64,000 bases of DNA from Maribacter zhoushanensis (lineage in GTDB: Bacteria; Bacteroidota; Bacteroidia; Flavobacteriales; Flavobacteriaceae). Below, piece by piece: positions 1-7,759 of the stretch. Every line of letters begins with the position of its first letter. The first letter of the stretch is position 1. A program made the translations under genes and the position numbers. The notes under the pieces were generated by a model. That model was not told the origin of the DNA. It searched no databases and saw only the letters and a list, made by a program, of their open reading frames with translations. The DNA is taken from assembly GCF_029350975.1 (NCBI RefSeq), contig NZ_JARKMR010000002.1:682001-746000 (forward strand), in the 5' to 3' direction.

Positions 1-1196
1 GCTGCAATTAACAATGAAACACCAGCTCTAATATCTGGTGATGTCATTGTAGTAGCTTTTAAAGTGGATTTAAAATCATGACCAATTACTGTAGCCCTGT
101 GCGGATCACAAAGAATAACCTTTGCTCCCATATCCAATAATTTATCAACGAAGAACAGACGGCTTTCAAACATCTTTTGATGAATTAAAACTTCTCCTCT
201 AGATTGTGTAGCAACTACTAAAATGATACTTAATAGATCAGGTGTTAAACCTGGCCACGGTGCATCGGCAATGGTTAGAATAGAACCATCTATATAGTTT
301 TGTATTTCATATCCATCAACATGGGCAGGAATATAAATATCATCACCTTTTCTTTCTAAAGTGATGCCTAACTTACCAAATACTGTTGGTATTTGACCTA
401 AGTCATCCCAACTAACATCTTTAATGGTCAATTCACTTTTGGTCATTGCCGCCAAACCTATCCAGCTACCTATTTCAATCATATCAGGAAGCATACGGTG
501 ATCCGTACCTCCTAATTTGTCAACTCCATCAATCACTAAAAGATTAGAACCAACCCCAGATATTTTGGCGCCCATTCTATTTAACATTTTACAAAGCTGC
601 TGTAAATACGGTTCACAAGCCGCGTTGTAGATTGTTGTTTGACCCTCTGCCAAAACCGCCGCCATAACAATGTTCGCAGTTCCGGTTACAGAGGCTTCAT
701 CTAATAACATGTAAGTACCTTTCAACTTATCTGCTTCAACCCCGTAAAAATATTCTTCGCGATTGTAACGGAATTTGGCACCTAGTTTAATAAAACCTTC
801 AAAGTGTGTATCTAATCGTCTACGACCAATTTTATCGCCTCCTGGTTTAGGTATATAACCTTTACCAAAACGTGCCAATAGCGGTCCTACCAACATAATA
901 GAACCTCTTAAGCCTCTACCATCTTGTTTAAACTGATCAGATTGTAAATATTCTAAGTTAATGTCATCTGCCTTAAAAGTATAAGAGCCTTTGCCTTTCT
1001 TTTGGATTTTTACACCAAGATCTTCTAAAAGCGCTATAAGTTTATTTACATCGACAATATCCGGAATATTGGTAATCGATACTTTTTGGTCTGTAAGTAG
1101 TACTGCGCAAAGTATTTGAAGTGCTTCGTTCTTTGCTCCTTGAGGTGTTATTTCACCAGATAACTGATGCCCTCCTTCAATTTTGAATGTCCCCAT
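1..1196 (-). CDS. murA: UDP-N-acetylglucosamine 1-carboxyvinyltransferase (partial)
   Basis: First committed step of peptidoglycan synthesis: transfers enolpyruvate from PEP to UDP-GlcNAc in the cytoplasm. The reading frame starts at ATG 1196 (MGTFKIEGG) and is open to the window edge, giving about 398 residues; the family is about 420-440, so the C-terminal tail is missing. The fold signature is clear, with an N-terminal GAKNEAL substrate segment and the catalytic loop PKPGGDKIGRRRLDTH. In that loop the usual catalytic cysteine is replaced by aspartate (Asp121, codon 836-834). Asp at this position is the known fosfomycin-insensitive variant in mycobacteria. It lies 16 bp downstream of the DUF4290 gene on the same strand, probably co-transcribed. 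Identification is secure; the resistance consequence is inferred. Confidence 0.96.
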   Translation of the reverse strand, partial: MGTFKIEGGHQLSGEITPQGAKNEALQILCAVLLTDQKVSITNIPDIVDVNKLIALLEDLGVKIQKKGKGSYTFKADDINLEYLQSDQFKQDGRGLRGSIMLVGPLLARFGKGYIPKPGGDKIGRRRLDTHFEGFIKLGAKFRYNREEYFYGVEADKLKGTYMLLDEASVTGTANIVMAAVLAEGQTTIYNAACEPYLQQLCKMLNRMGAKISGVGSNLLVIDGVDKLGGTDHRMLPDMIEIGSWIGLAAMTKSELTIKDVSWDDLGQIPTVFGKLGITLERKGDDIYIPAHVDGYEIQNYIDGSILTIADAPWPGLTPDLLSIILVVATQSRGEVLIHQKMFESRLFFVDKLLDMGAKVILCDPHRATVIGHDFKSTLKATTMTSPDIRAGVSLLIA

Positions 1197-1212
1197 CTAG
1201 AGAAGTGGAAAT

Positions 1213-1872
1213 TTAATAGCGTTTTTTACCGCGGTTATTATTATTTCTTTGATTTTTCTTACCTGAATTATTTGAACGAGGAGATTTTGCTACTCTGTTC
1301 TTAAGGAATTGCCCGCTATCGGTTAAACTTTCGCCTTCTGCGGCTAAGTCGATACGGCCATCACTTAATTCAAACAAATGCTTAAAAATTGCTTTGTCAT
1401 CAACAACATCCTTATTCCAATTTAAGTAGCACTTTTTCATGTGATTGGCAATAGCATATTCCAAACCGGAACGCTTATCACCCTTCTCCCATTCAACGGC
1501 AACATCAATCATACGTTTAATGTTGTTTCCATAAAAACGATATTTAGGAAAGTTTTGAGGGTACTCCAAGGCATCAGGTCTTTTTCTTAAAATCTCTTTA
1601 GAGGTAATAGGAAAGGGAGAATCTACATCCAACTTAAAATCGGACATAATGAATAATTGATCCCAAAGTTTATGCTGAAAATCAGGCACATCGCGCAAAT
1701 GGGGTTGTATATTTCCCATAACGCTTATAATTGCTTGCGCAACTTTATTTCTTTCTTCACGGTCTTCAATTGATATTGCATGATTCACCATTTTTTGAAA
1801 ATGACGGCCATACTCTGGTATAATCAAATGCTCACGCTCTGTATTATATTCTAGGTTTTCTACTAATTGCAA
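1213..1872 (-). CDS. DUF4290 family protein
   Basis: A 219-residue cytoplasmic protein of a family (DUF4290) largely restricted to Bacteroidota and commonly found next to murA. No catalytic motif is visible. The body is mostly helical, with a conserved-looking start (NLEYNTEREHLIIPEYGRH) and a low-complexity basic, Asn/Lys/Arg-rich tail (about residues 195-219) that could bind RNA or an acidic surface. Start ATG 1872 is the first in frame and no signal peptide is present. It sits between DUF493 upstream (81 bp gap) and murA downstream (16 bp gap), all on the minus strand, suggesting a small operon. Function is unknown. Confidence 0.85.
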   Translation of the reverse strand: MQLVENLEYNTEREHLIIPEYGRHFQKMVNHAISIEDREERNKVAQAIISVMGNIQPHLRDVPDFQHKLWDQLFIMSDFKLDVDSPFPITSKEILRKRPDALEYPQNFPKYRFYGNNIKRMIDVAVEWEKGDKRSGLEYAIANHMKKCYLNWNKDVVDDKAIFKHLFELSDGRIDLAAEGESLTDSGQFLKNRVAKSPRSNNSGKKNQRNNNNRGKKRY

Positions 1873-1953
1873 ATTGAAAATTTTAGCTTATTGTGTTTGA
1901 GAAGTATTCTTATAACGATGCCAAATTAAGAAAATTATAGATGAAATGCTATT

Positions 1954-2241
1954 TTACAGGGATATTACGCCCTCTAACTTACCTACCTCTTTATATTTTT
2001 CTATAACCGCATCTGGGCTTTCCATATTCACTGTTATTGAGACACTGGTGTATTTACCGTTTTTAGATTTCTTTAAATTAATAACCGCACCGGTATTATC
2101 GAAAATGGTATTTATTTTATCAATTTTATTCGTTTCTGTCTCTACAATAAATTTATACAGATAGTTAGAGGGCCATTTTGATGTTTCTGTTAATTGCTCG
2201 TGTAATTTTTTATAAAATTCTTCTGGGTTATTTTCGTCCAT
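1954..2241 (-). CDS. DUF493 (YbeD-like) family protein
   Basis: A 95-residue cytoplasmic protein with the small ferredoxin-like alpha/beta fold expected of the DUF493/YbeD family, which is thought to be regulatory; no catalytic residues are seen. I start it at ATG 2241 (MDENNPEEFYKKL). An upstream in-frame TTG at 2259 would add six residues, but that codon lies inside the TATCTTTG -7 promoter element (2257-2264), so it should not be in the mRNA. It is first in the run DUF493-DUF4290-murA and divergent from the P-loop ATPase gene at 2323, with about 80 bp between the starts. Confidence 0.8.
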   Translation of the reverse strand: MDENNPEEFYKKLHEQLTETSKWPSNYLYKFIVETETNKIDKINTIFDNTGAVINLKKSKNGKYTSVSITVNMESPDAVIEKYKEVGKLEGVISL

Positions 2242-2256
2242 CACTAGTATTTTATG

Positions 2257-2264
2257 CAAAGATA
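2257..2264 (-). promoter_or_regulatory. Bacteroidota -7 element for the DUF493-DUF4290-murA run
   Basis: On the minus strand the sequence reads TATCTTTG, an exact match to TAnnTTTG. Transcription would begin about 7 nt downstream, near 2250, leaving a leader of roughly 10 nt before ATG 2241. No clean -33 TTG was seen at the usual distance. Confidence 0.55.
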
Positions 2265-2302
2265 AGTGTAATGTACCAGTTTTTTAATACTGTTGATTAT
2301 TG

Positions 2303-2310
2303 TACTTTTG
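2303..2310 (+). promoter_or_regulatory. Bacteroidota -7 element for the ATPase-recQ-fmt run
   Basis: TACTTTTG matches TAnnTTTG exactly and lies 12 bp before ATG 2323. It is back to back with the divergent element at 2257-2264. The -33 region is weak. Confidence 0.5.
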
Positions 2311-2322
2311 CTTTCATAAATT

Positions 2323-2898
2323 ATGAATTTGAAAAGCAAGAGAATTGTTGTAACAGGAGGTCCGGGAACGGGAAAAACAGTGTTAATATCTTCACTTGAA
2401 GAAAATGGCTACCATTGTTTTCATGAGGTGATCAGAACAATGACCTTAGACGCCTTAGGCGATGTTGCATTAGATGAAAAATTAGTAAACCCTATTGATT
2501 TCGTTGAAGATTCTAAAAGTTTTAACGATGAGTTGATCAATGCCCGTTTACAACATTTCATCAATGGTCAAAACATAAAAAAAGATCATTTATTCTATGA
2601 TCGTGGGTTACCGGATGTTATTGCGTATATGGATTATTTTGGTCAGCCATCTGAGCAACATTATGCAGACTTATGCCTAGAACACAGATATGACGAGGTA
2701 TTGATTTTACCACCTTGGAAAGAAATTTATGTTCAAGATAATGAACGAATGGAAAATTTTGAACAAGCTTGTGGAATACACGAAAAGCTTGAAAACACAT
2801 ATATTAATCTGGGGTATACACCAATAGAAGTTCCTTTTGGTACTATTGAAAATCGTATGCAATTTGTTGTAGATATTATAAACAAAACGGGTGAGTAA
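2323..2898 (+). CDS. P-loop ATPase (AAA_28/NadR-kinase-like)
   Basis: A 191-residue cytoplasmic nucleotide-binding protein. The Walker A motif GGPGTGKT is at residues 12-19, right after an N-terminal beta strand (KRIVVTGG). A central 'FYDRGLPDVIAYMDYF' segment resembles the DRG lid/LID-adjacent region of the small predicted ATPases related to the kinase domain of NadR and to thymidylate-type kinases. Its substrate is unknown. It overlaps recQ by 8 bp, so the two are translationally coupled, and fmt follows 1 bp after recQ. The length fits the family, and the start is the first ATG after the TAnnTTTG promoter. Confidence 0.8.
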   Translation: MNLKSKRIVVTGGPGTGKTVLISSLEENGYHCFHEVIRTMTLDALGDVALDEKLVNPIDFVEDSKSFNDELINARLQHFINGQNIKKDHLFYDRGLPDVIAYMDYFGQPSEQHYADLCLEHRYDEVLILPPWKEIYVQDNERMENFEQACGIHEKLENTYINLGYTPIEVPFGTIENRMQFVVDIINKTGE

Positions 2899-4786
2899 TA
2901 CACCAAAAGAAATCTTATCTAAATATTGGGGTTTTGACAGCTTTAGGGGCTCTCAAGAAGAAATTATCAATGCCATATCTAATGGTCAAGATGTTTTAGG
3001 GCTATTGCCAACTGGTGGTGGCAAGTCTCTATGCTTTCAAGTACCGGGCTTAATGAAAGAAGGTATTTGCATAGTTATTTCGCCGTTAGTAGCATTAATA
3101 GAAAATCAAGTCGATAACCTTCAAAAACTAGGTATTAAGGCTATAGGTCTAAAAGGCGGACTGAAATTTACGGAAGTAGATAAGTTATTGGATAATTGTA
3201 TTTACGGCAATTATAAATTCTTATATCTTTCTCCAGAACGCTTACAACAAGAACTGGTTCAAGAACGCATAAAAGCCATGAACGTGTCTATGTTCGTTAT
3301 AGATGAGGCACATTGTATTTCTCAATGGGGCCATGATTTTAGACCCGCATATTTAAGCTGCTCCATATTACGAGAGCTTCACCCTACCCCTCCCATGGTA
3401 GCACTTACAGCCACAGCTACAAAAAGGGTTAGTGAAGATATTATCACATCATTAGAGCTTACCTATCCTTTTGTAGTCAAAGATTCATTTTTTCGAAAAA
3501 ATATTGGTTTTGAAGTGATAATGACCGAAGATAAAAACGGTCGCTTAAAACAATACTGTCAAAAAATAGAACATAGTGCCATTGTATATGTTAGGAGCAG
3601 ACGTATAGCAGAAGAACTATCTAGATATCTTGTACAGAACAACTTGAAGGCAACCTTTTACCACGGTGGTGTAGAGCAGAAAATGAAAACGGAACGTCTA
3701 AATCTCTGGCTACAAGATAAAGTTCAAATTATGGTTGCTACCAATGCCTTTGGTATGGGCATAGATAAGCCAGATGTTGAATTGGTAGTTCATTATCAAA
3801 TTCCAGATAGTTTAGAAAATTACTTTCAAGAAGCAGGTAGAGCTGGTAGAAATGGTGCTTTTGCCAAGGCAATTTTACTTACCAATACCACTGATAAGGT
3901 TTTAGTAAAAAAGCAATTCATTGAAATTTTACCTGATGTAGCTTATGTAAAAATGATTTACAGAAAGTTAAATACTTTTTTTCAAATAGGATATGGAGAA
4001 TTTACAGAAGCAAAATTCCATCTTAATTTTAATGAATTCTGTAGCATCTATAAACTGAATACATTTTTAACCTACAATGCACTACAGCTCCTAGATAGAA
4101 ACTCTGTATTATCATTATCTGAAAATTTCTCTAAAAAAATCACCATTAAATTTATTACGGATAAGGATACATTGTATCGATACATTGATAATAACCCTAA
4201 ACTAGCCGATTTTATAAAAGTAGTATTAAGAACCTATGGCGGTCTCTTTGAATTTGACACTCAAATAAACACGTATTTATTATCCAAAAAAACATCACTA
4301 CCAGAATCATTGATACATCAGAATTTTGAGGTGTTGGCAAAAGATGAAATTATTGAATATCAAAGTGTCTCAAGTGATTTAGAAATGGTCTTTTTAGTAC
4401 CAAGAGACGATGACCGTACCATAAACATGTTTGCTAAGAATATAGAAGAACAAAACCAGCTTAAAGTAGAGAAGGTTACAAAGATGTTGAACTTCATTGA
4501 AAATGACAGTATATGTAGAAGTATTCAGTTGTTGGAATACTTTGGGGAAGTTCAAGAAAAAGAATGTGGTATCTGCGATGTATGCCTTAGCCAGAAAATT
4601 GGCAATACCGATGTTGTGCATGCCAAAATTAAAATTATTCAAATACTAAAAGAACAAACGGCAAACTCTAGAGTTTTACAACAACGACTGAACACAACAC
4701 AAGAAATAGTAATTACAGCTTTGCAAGAACTTTTAGAAGACAACTTTATATCATTAAACACTACAAACGAATACCAACTATTATAA
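2891..4786 (+). CDS. recQ: ATP-dependent DNA helicase, RecQ family
   Basis: A 3'-5' superfamily 2 helicase for recombination and replication-fork repair. Walker A is LPTGGGKS (residues 39-46); the Walker B DEAH box at 138-141 is followed by CISQWGHDFRP, the RecQ aromatic-rich loop. The helicase C-terminal domain has 'ATNAFGMGIDKPDV' and the arginine-rich 'QEAGRAGRNG'. A zinc-binding cluster (single Cys, then CGICDVC) lies at about 540-570, followed by a short winged-helix tail. The HRDC domain of E. coli RecQ is not apparent; at 631 residues this resembles the shorter Bacteroidota RecQ paralogues. It starts with GTG at 2891, overlapping the upstream ATPase gene by 8 bp, and ends 1 bp before fmt. 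Confidence 0.93.
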   Translation: MSNTPKEILSKYWGFDSFRGSQEEIINAISNGQDVLGLLPTGGGKSLCFQVPGLMKEGICIVISPLVALIENQVDNLQKLGIKAIGLKGGLKFTEVDKLLDNCIYGNYKFLYLSPERLQQELVQERIKAMNVSMFVIDEAHCISQWGHDFRPAYLSCSILRELHPTPPMVALTATATKRVSEDIITSLELTYPFVVKDSFFRKNIGFEVIMTEDKNGRLKQYCQKIEHSAIVYVRSRRIAEELSRYLVQNNLKATFYHGGVEQKMKTERLNLWLQDKVQIMVATNAFGMGIDKPDVELVVHYQIPDSLENYFQEAGRAGRNGAFAKAILLTNTTDKVLVKKQFIEILPDVAYVKMIYRKLNTFFQIGYGEFTEAKFHLNFNEFCSIYKLNTFLTYNALQLLDRNSVLSLSENFSKKITIKFITDKDTLYRYIDNNPKLADFIKVVLRTYGGLFEFDTQINTYLLSKKTSLPESLIHQNFEVLAKDEIIEYQSVSSDLEMVFLVPRDDDRTINMFAKNIEEQNQLKVEKVTKMLNFIENDSICRSIQLLEYFGEVQEKECGICDVCLSQKIGNTDVVHAKIKIIQILKEQTANSRVLQQRLNTTQEIVITALQELLEDNFISLNTTNEYQLL

Positions 4787-4787
4787 T

Positions 4788-5735
4788 ATGGAAGCATTGA
4801 GAATTGTATTTATGGGAACACCAGATTTTGCCGTAGGCATTTTAGACAAACTGGTAAAAGAGGATTATAATGTAGTTGGTGTCATAACTGCACCAGACAG
4901 ACCAGCCGGAAGAGGACGTAAAATAAATGAATCTGCAGTTAAAAAATATGCCGTAGAACAAAACTTAAATATCTTACAACCTACTAACTTAAAAGACTCT
5001 GACTTCTTAAACACGCTAGCATCTTTAAATGCCAATTTACAAATAGTAGTTGCCTTTAGAATGCTACCAAAGCTTGTGTGGGGCATGCCAAAATACGGAA
5101 CCTTTAATCTACACGCATCCTTATTACCACAATATAGAGGTGCCGCTCCTATTAATTGGGCTATTATTAATGGTGAAACAAAAACTGGAGTAACAACATT
5201 CTTTATTGATGAAAAGATTGATACCGGTGCTATAATAATGCAAGATGAAGCAATTATAGAAAAAACAGATAATGCAGAAGACTTACATGATAAGTTGATG
5301 CACCTAGGTGCTGAGACCGTTGTAAAAACTGTTGCAAGAATTCAAGAAGGAAATTTTGAGACTACAAAACAACCAAACTCAGATGATTTAAAAGATGCGC
5401 ACAAAATATTTAAAGAAACCTGTGAAATAGATTGGGGCAAAACTGCAGAGGACATATACAATTTTATAAGGGGCTTAAGTCCATACCCTGCGGCTTGGAC
5501 AACATTAACAAACGGTGACCAAACCATAATTACCAAAATTTATAAAGCAAGTATAGAAGTTGAAGAACATTACTTGCCAACCGGATCACTGATTTTTACT
5601 AAAAAAGATATGAAAGTTGCAGTGCAAGGCGGATACTTAAATCTTGAAGAAATACAACTTCAAGGTAAGAAAAGGATGTTTGTGAGAGATCTGTTAAATG
5701 GTCTTAATTTAGAAAAAAACGCAAAAATGGGGTGA
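4788..5735 (+). CDS. fmt: Methionyl-tRNA formyltransferase
   Basis: Formylates initiator Met-tRNA using 10-formyltetrahydrofolate. The N-terminal catalytic domain starts with the typical FMGTPDFAV. The active-site triad is visible as Asn107, His109 and Asp145 in 'FNLHASLLPQYRGAAPINWAI' and 'DEKIDTGAI'. The C-terminal domain (about 210-315) contains 'IRGLSPYPAAWT'. At 315 residues it has the usual length. The gene is third in the ATPase-recQ-fmt run, starting 1 bp after the recQ stop. Downstream are a 10-bp-arm hairpin terminator and the HU promoter. Confidence 0.97.
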   Translation: MEALRIVFMGTPDFAVGILDKLVKEDYNVVGVITAPDRPAGRGRKINESAVKKYAVEQNLNILQPTNLKDSDFLNTLASLNANLQIVVAFRMLPKLVWGMPKYGTFNLHASLLPQYRGAAPINWAIINGETKTGVTTFFIDEKIDTGAIIMQDEAIIEKTDNAEDLHDKLMHLGAETVVKTVARIQEGNFETTKQPNSDDLKDAHKIFKETCEIDWGKTAEDIYNFIRGLSPYPAAWTTLTNGDQTIITKIYKASIEVEEHYLPTGSLIFTKKDMKVAVQGGYLNLEEIQLQGKKRMFVRDLLNGLNLEKNAKMG

Positions 5736-5740
5736 GACCC

Positions 5741-5796
5741 CGTGTTTGTTGGGCTGCGAGAAACGTAAAAAAAAACCTACTTTATTAACAAACACG
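5741..5796. repeat. Separated 10-bp inverted repeat downstream of fmt
   Basis: CGTGTTTGTT (5741-5750) and AACAAACACG (5787-5796) are perfect reverse complements 36 bp apart. A small GGGGT-GAG-ACCCC hairpin (5729-5741) overlaps the fmt stop just upstream. Together with the terminator at 5810 they make the fmt-HU gap highly foldable. Confidence 0.6.
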
Positions 5797-5809
5797 CTGA
5801 GTTATCAAC

Positions 5810-5834
5810 AAAACAAGGGATTTCCCCTTGTTTT
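5810..5834 (+). terminator. Rho-independent-type hairpin after fmt
   Basis: The stem AAAACAAGGG (5810-5819) pairs with CCCTTGTTTT (5825-5834), with a loop of five. The T-run is short because it is part of the stem. It probably ends the recQ-fmt transcript; its 3' edge abuts the -33 region of the HU promoter. Confidence 0.65.
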
Positions 5835-5836
5835 AC

Positions 5837-5866
5837 TTGTGTTGCTCAGAAATCCATATAAATTTG
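5837..5866 (+). promoter_or_regulatory. Promoter of the HU gene
   Basis: TTG (5837-5839), then 19 bp, then TAAATTTG (5859-5866) matches the Bacteroidota TTG-N17-23-TAnnTTTG promoter. Transcription would start near 5873, about 36 nt before the ATG at 5909. This supports the downstream start for the HU protein. Confidence 0.7.
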
Positions 5867-5908
5867 TTAGTAGGTATAAATTATTTAATCACAATTAATT
5901 ATCACATT

Positions 5909-6181
5909 ATGAACAAAACAGAATTGATCGATGCAATGGCAGCTGACGCTGGCATCACAAAAGCTGCGGCTAAAAAGTCATTGGAATCTTTCTTGGGAAA
6001 TGTTGAAAATTCTCTTAAAAAAGGAGATAGAATTTCTTTAGTAGGTTTCGGTTCTTGGTCCGTATCTAAAAGAAATGCAAGAGAAGGTAGAAATCCATCA
6101 ACTGGAAAAACTATCCAAATCGCTGCTAAAAATGTAGTAAAGTTTAAAGCAGGTGCTGATTTAGGTAAAGCTGTAAACTAA
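5909..6181 (+). CDS. HU family DNA-binding protein
   Basis: A 90-residue histone-like nucleoid protein that bends and compacts DNA as a dimer. The sequence begins MNKTELIDAMA and contains the HU DNA-binding arm 'GFGSWSVSKRNAREGRNPSTGKTI' with the conserved intercalating Pro in RNPSTG. I start at ATG 5909 rather than the in-frame codon at 5828: the longer version would add 27 residues that fit no HU protein and would begin upstream of the promoter. The gene has its own promoter (5837-5866) and a strong terminator (6203-6229), so it is a stand-alone transcription unit. Confidence 0.95.
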   Translation: MNKTELIDAMAADAGITKAAAKKSLESFLGNVENSLKKGDRISLVGFGSWSVSKRNAREGRNPSTGKTIQIAAKNVVKFKAGADLGKAVN

Positions 6182-6202
6182 TTTTACACTGATAAATTTA
6201 TT

Positions 6203-6229
6203 AAAAGCGCCTTAATTGGCGCTTTTTTT
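6203..6229 (+). terminator. Rho-independent terminator of the HU gene
   Basis: Perfect stem AAAAGCGCC (6203-6211) / GGCGCTTTT (6218-6226), loop TTAATT, followed by T residues. Confidence 0.9.
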
Positions 6230-6292
6230 ATTTCTATGTTTTTGCATTTAGAAGGATTTGTCTTACTTTAGGTATATAATCATAGTAAATAT

Positions 6293-6853
6293 ATGATCGC
6301 ATTAAAACCAACCAAAGGAAAATTACTTGTTGCCGAACCGTCTTTAACAGGAGACGTTTCTTTCAACAGGTCCGTTGTACTGTTAGCAGAACATAGCAAT
6401 GAAGGTTCTGTTGGTTTTATTTTAAATAAACCATTAGAATACCAAATAAACGAGCTTGTAACTGAAATTGAAATTCCTTTTCAAGTATATAACGGTGGTC
6501 CTGTAGAACAAGACAATCTATATTTTATTCATAAAGTGCCTCATTTAATTGATAACAGTGTGGAGATTTCTGATGGCATTTATTGGGGCGGTGATTTTGA
6601 AACAACCGTAGAGCTTATTAATAAAGAGATTATCTCGCAAGATGATATTAGGTTCTTTCTAGGTTATTCTGGCTGGTCTTCTTTACAATTAGATGAAGAA
6701 TTGACTTCTAAATCATGGATCGTTGTAGAAAACGAACATGAAAGCAGAATTATACAAAAAGCTGCAAAAGCAATTTGGAAAGAAAATATGATACAGCTAG
6801 GTGGTGATTATTTATTATGGTCTAACGCACCAGAAAATCCTAGTTTAAACTAA
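6293..6853 (+). CDS. YqgE/AlgH family protein
   Basis: A 186-residue cytoplasmic protein of the conserved UPF0301 (YqgE/AlgH) family, whose biochemical role is unclear. Family hallmarks are all present: 'KGKLLVAEPSLTGDVSFNRSVVLLAEH' near the start, 'GSVGFILNKPL', 'YNGGPVEQDNLYFIH', and 'FFLGYSGWSSLQLDEEL'. Its length matches the family. The stop overlaps by 4 bp the stop of the convergent aminotransferase gene, with no terminator between them, so the two transcripts can be antisense to each other. Confidence 0.93.
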   Translation: MIALKPTKGKLLVAEPSLTGDVSFNRSVVLLAEHSNEGSVGFILNKPLEYQINELVTEIEIPFQVYNGGPVEQDNLYFIHKVPHLIDNSVEISDGIYWGGDFETTVELINKEIISQDDIRFFLGYSGWSSLQLDEELTSKSWIVVENEHESRIIQKAAKAIWKENMIQLGGDYLLWSNAPENPSLN

Positions 6854-7707
6854 ACAGTTTTAGTCAAAGACATTCTTGCCGCTGCATTTAATTTACCTAT
6901 TAGATTTTTGGCAATTGCATTGACAAACTGCTTCTTTCTATATTTTGTAACTGAAATAATACCATCAATATTATTTACAATAAACAATTCATCTGCTTTT
7001 TGAAGTTCAAAAGGCGAAATACTATCTTCTATAAATTCAAAATCATTTAATTTGGTTATAATATCAACGAGCTTTTTCCTTAAAACACTGTTTATACAAC
7101 CATCTGTTACAAGTGCAGTTTTAATTTGATTACCCTTTACCACGAACAAATTGCCATTTAAAGCTTCTATAACCTGCTTTCTTTCATTTAGCAACAAACA
7201 ATCTTGATAATCATTTTCTTGAGCGTAAATAGCACCTACAACGTTTAACACCTTGTTATTAGAATCTAAATTAGAGAGCATACTAGAGTTCTTATAGAAA
7301 TCTTTAAAAAGTTCAACTTCATAAGCATCCTCATTTAGAACAAAAAACGGATTCTTTAATGTTCTACTTGTAATAAAGTAAGATATGGTATTATCAGAAA
7401 CAGAAAAATCATTTTGGCTATTTCTAAAAACGATGAATTTTATTTGTTTGGCTTCTTTTAAATCATTCTCAGAAATACATTTTAGAATTTCCTTTTCCAT
7501 AAACTCCATCGTAAAGTTCATAGGAATTTCCATTCGTAACATTCTCATGGAAGACATTAAGCGTAAATAATGATCTTCTAAAAAAATAATGTCACCGTTT
7601 AAAACACGTAATTCTTCAAAAACGGCATCACCAAGCTGTACTCCCCTATTCTTTTCATTTAAAAAAGAAGTATTATCCTCAAGAAGTTCGCCATTGAAAT
7701 TGAACAT
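6850..7707 (-). CDS. Aminotransferase class IV (PabC/IlvE-like)
   Basis: A 285-residue PLP-dependent fold-type IV enzyme; the family includes 4-amino-4-deoxychorismate lyase, branched-chain and D-amino acid transaminases. 'NRGVQLGDAVFEELRVLNG' is the family N-terminal block. Lys152 in 'NNKVLNVVGAIYAQ' aligns with the Schiff-base lysine and Glu181 in 'EALNGNLF' with the PLP-contacting Glu. Substrate cannot be decided by eye; a PabC-type lyase is plausible because no other folate gene is near to confirm it. The ATG at 7707 directly follows the U-tract of a terminator hairpin (7708-7733), an unusual arrangement. It is convergent with yqgE. Confidence 0.82.
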   Translation of the reverse strand: MFNFNGELLEDNTSFLNEKNRGVQLGDAVFEELRVLNGDIIFLEDHYLRLMSSMRMLRMEIPMNFTMEFMEKEILKCISENDLKEAKQIKFIVFRNSQNDFSVSDNTISYFITSRTLKNPFFVLNEDAYEVELFKDFYKNSSMLSNLDSNNKVLNVVGAIYAQENDYQDCLLLNERKQVIEALNGNLFVVKGNQIKTALVTDGCINSVLRKKLVDIITKLNDFEFIEDSISPFELQKADELFIVNNIDGIISVTKYRKKQFVNAIAKNLIGKLNAAARMSLTKTV

Positions 7708-7733
7708 AAAAAAAGCCTTAAAAAATTAAGGCT
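7708..7733 (-). terminator. Terminator/attenuator abutting the aminotransferase start
   Basis: On the minus strand AGCCTTAA-TTTT-TTAAGGCT (7733-7714) is followed by a run of Ts (7713-7708) and then immediately the ATG at 7707. It fits an intrinsic terminator for the START-like gene upstream, or an attenuator in the leader of the aminotransferase gene. Confidence 0.8.
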
Positions 7734-7759
7734 CAAAGATACTGTAAATAAGGCTATTT

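Noticed and set aside
1954..2259. DUF493 starting at TTG 2259
   Set aside because: That codon lies in the TATCTTTG promoter element, so ATG 2241 is the likely start.
5828..5908. N-terminal extension of the HU protein
   Set aside because: The added segment overlaps the terminator and HU promoter and does not fit the family.
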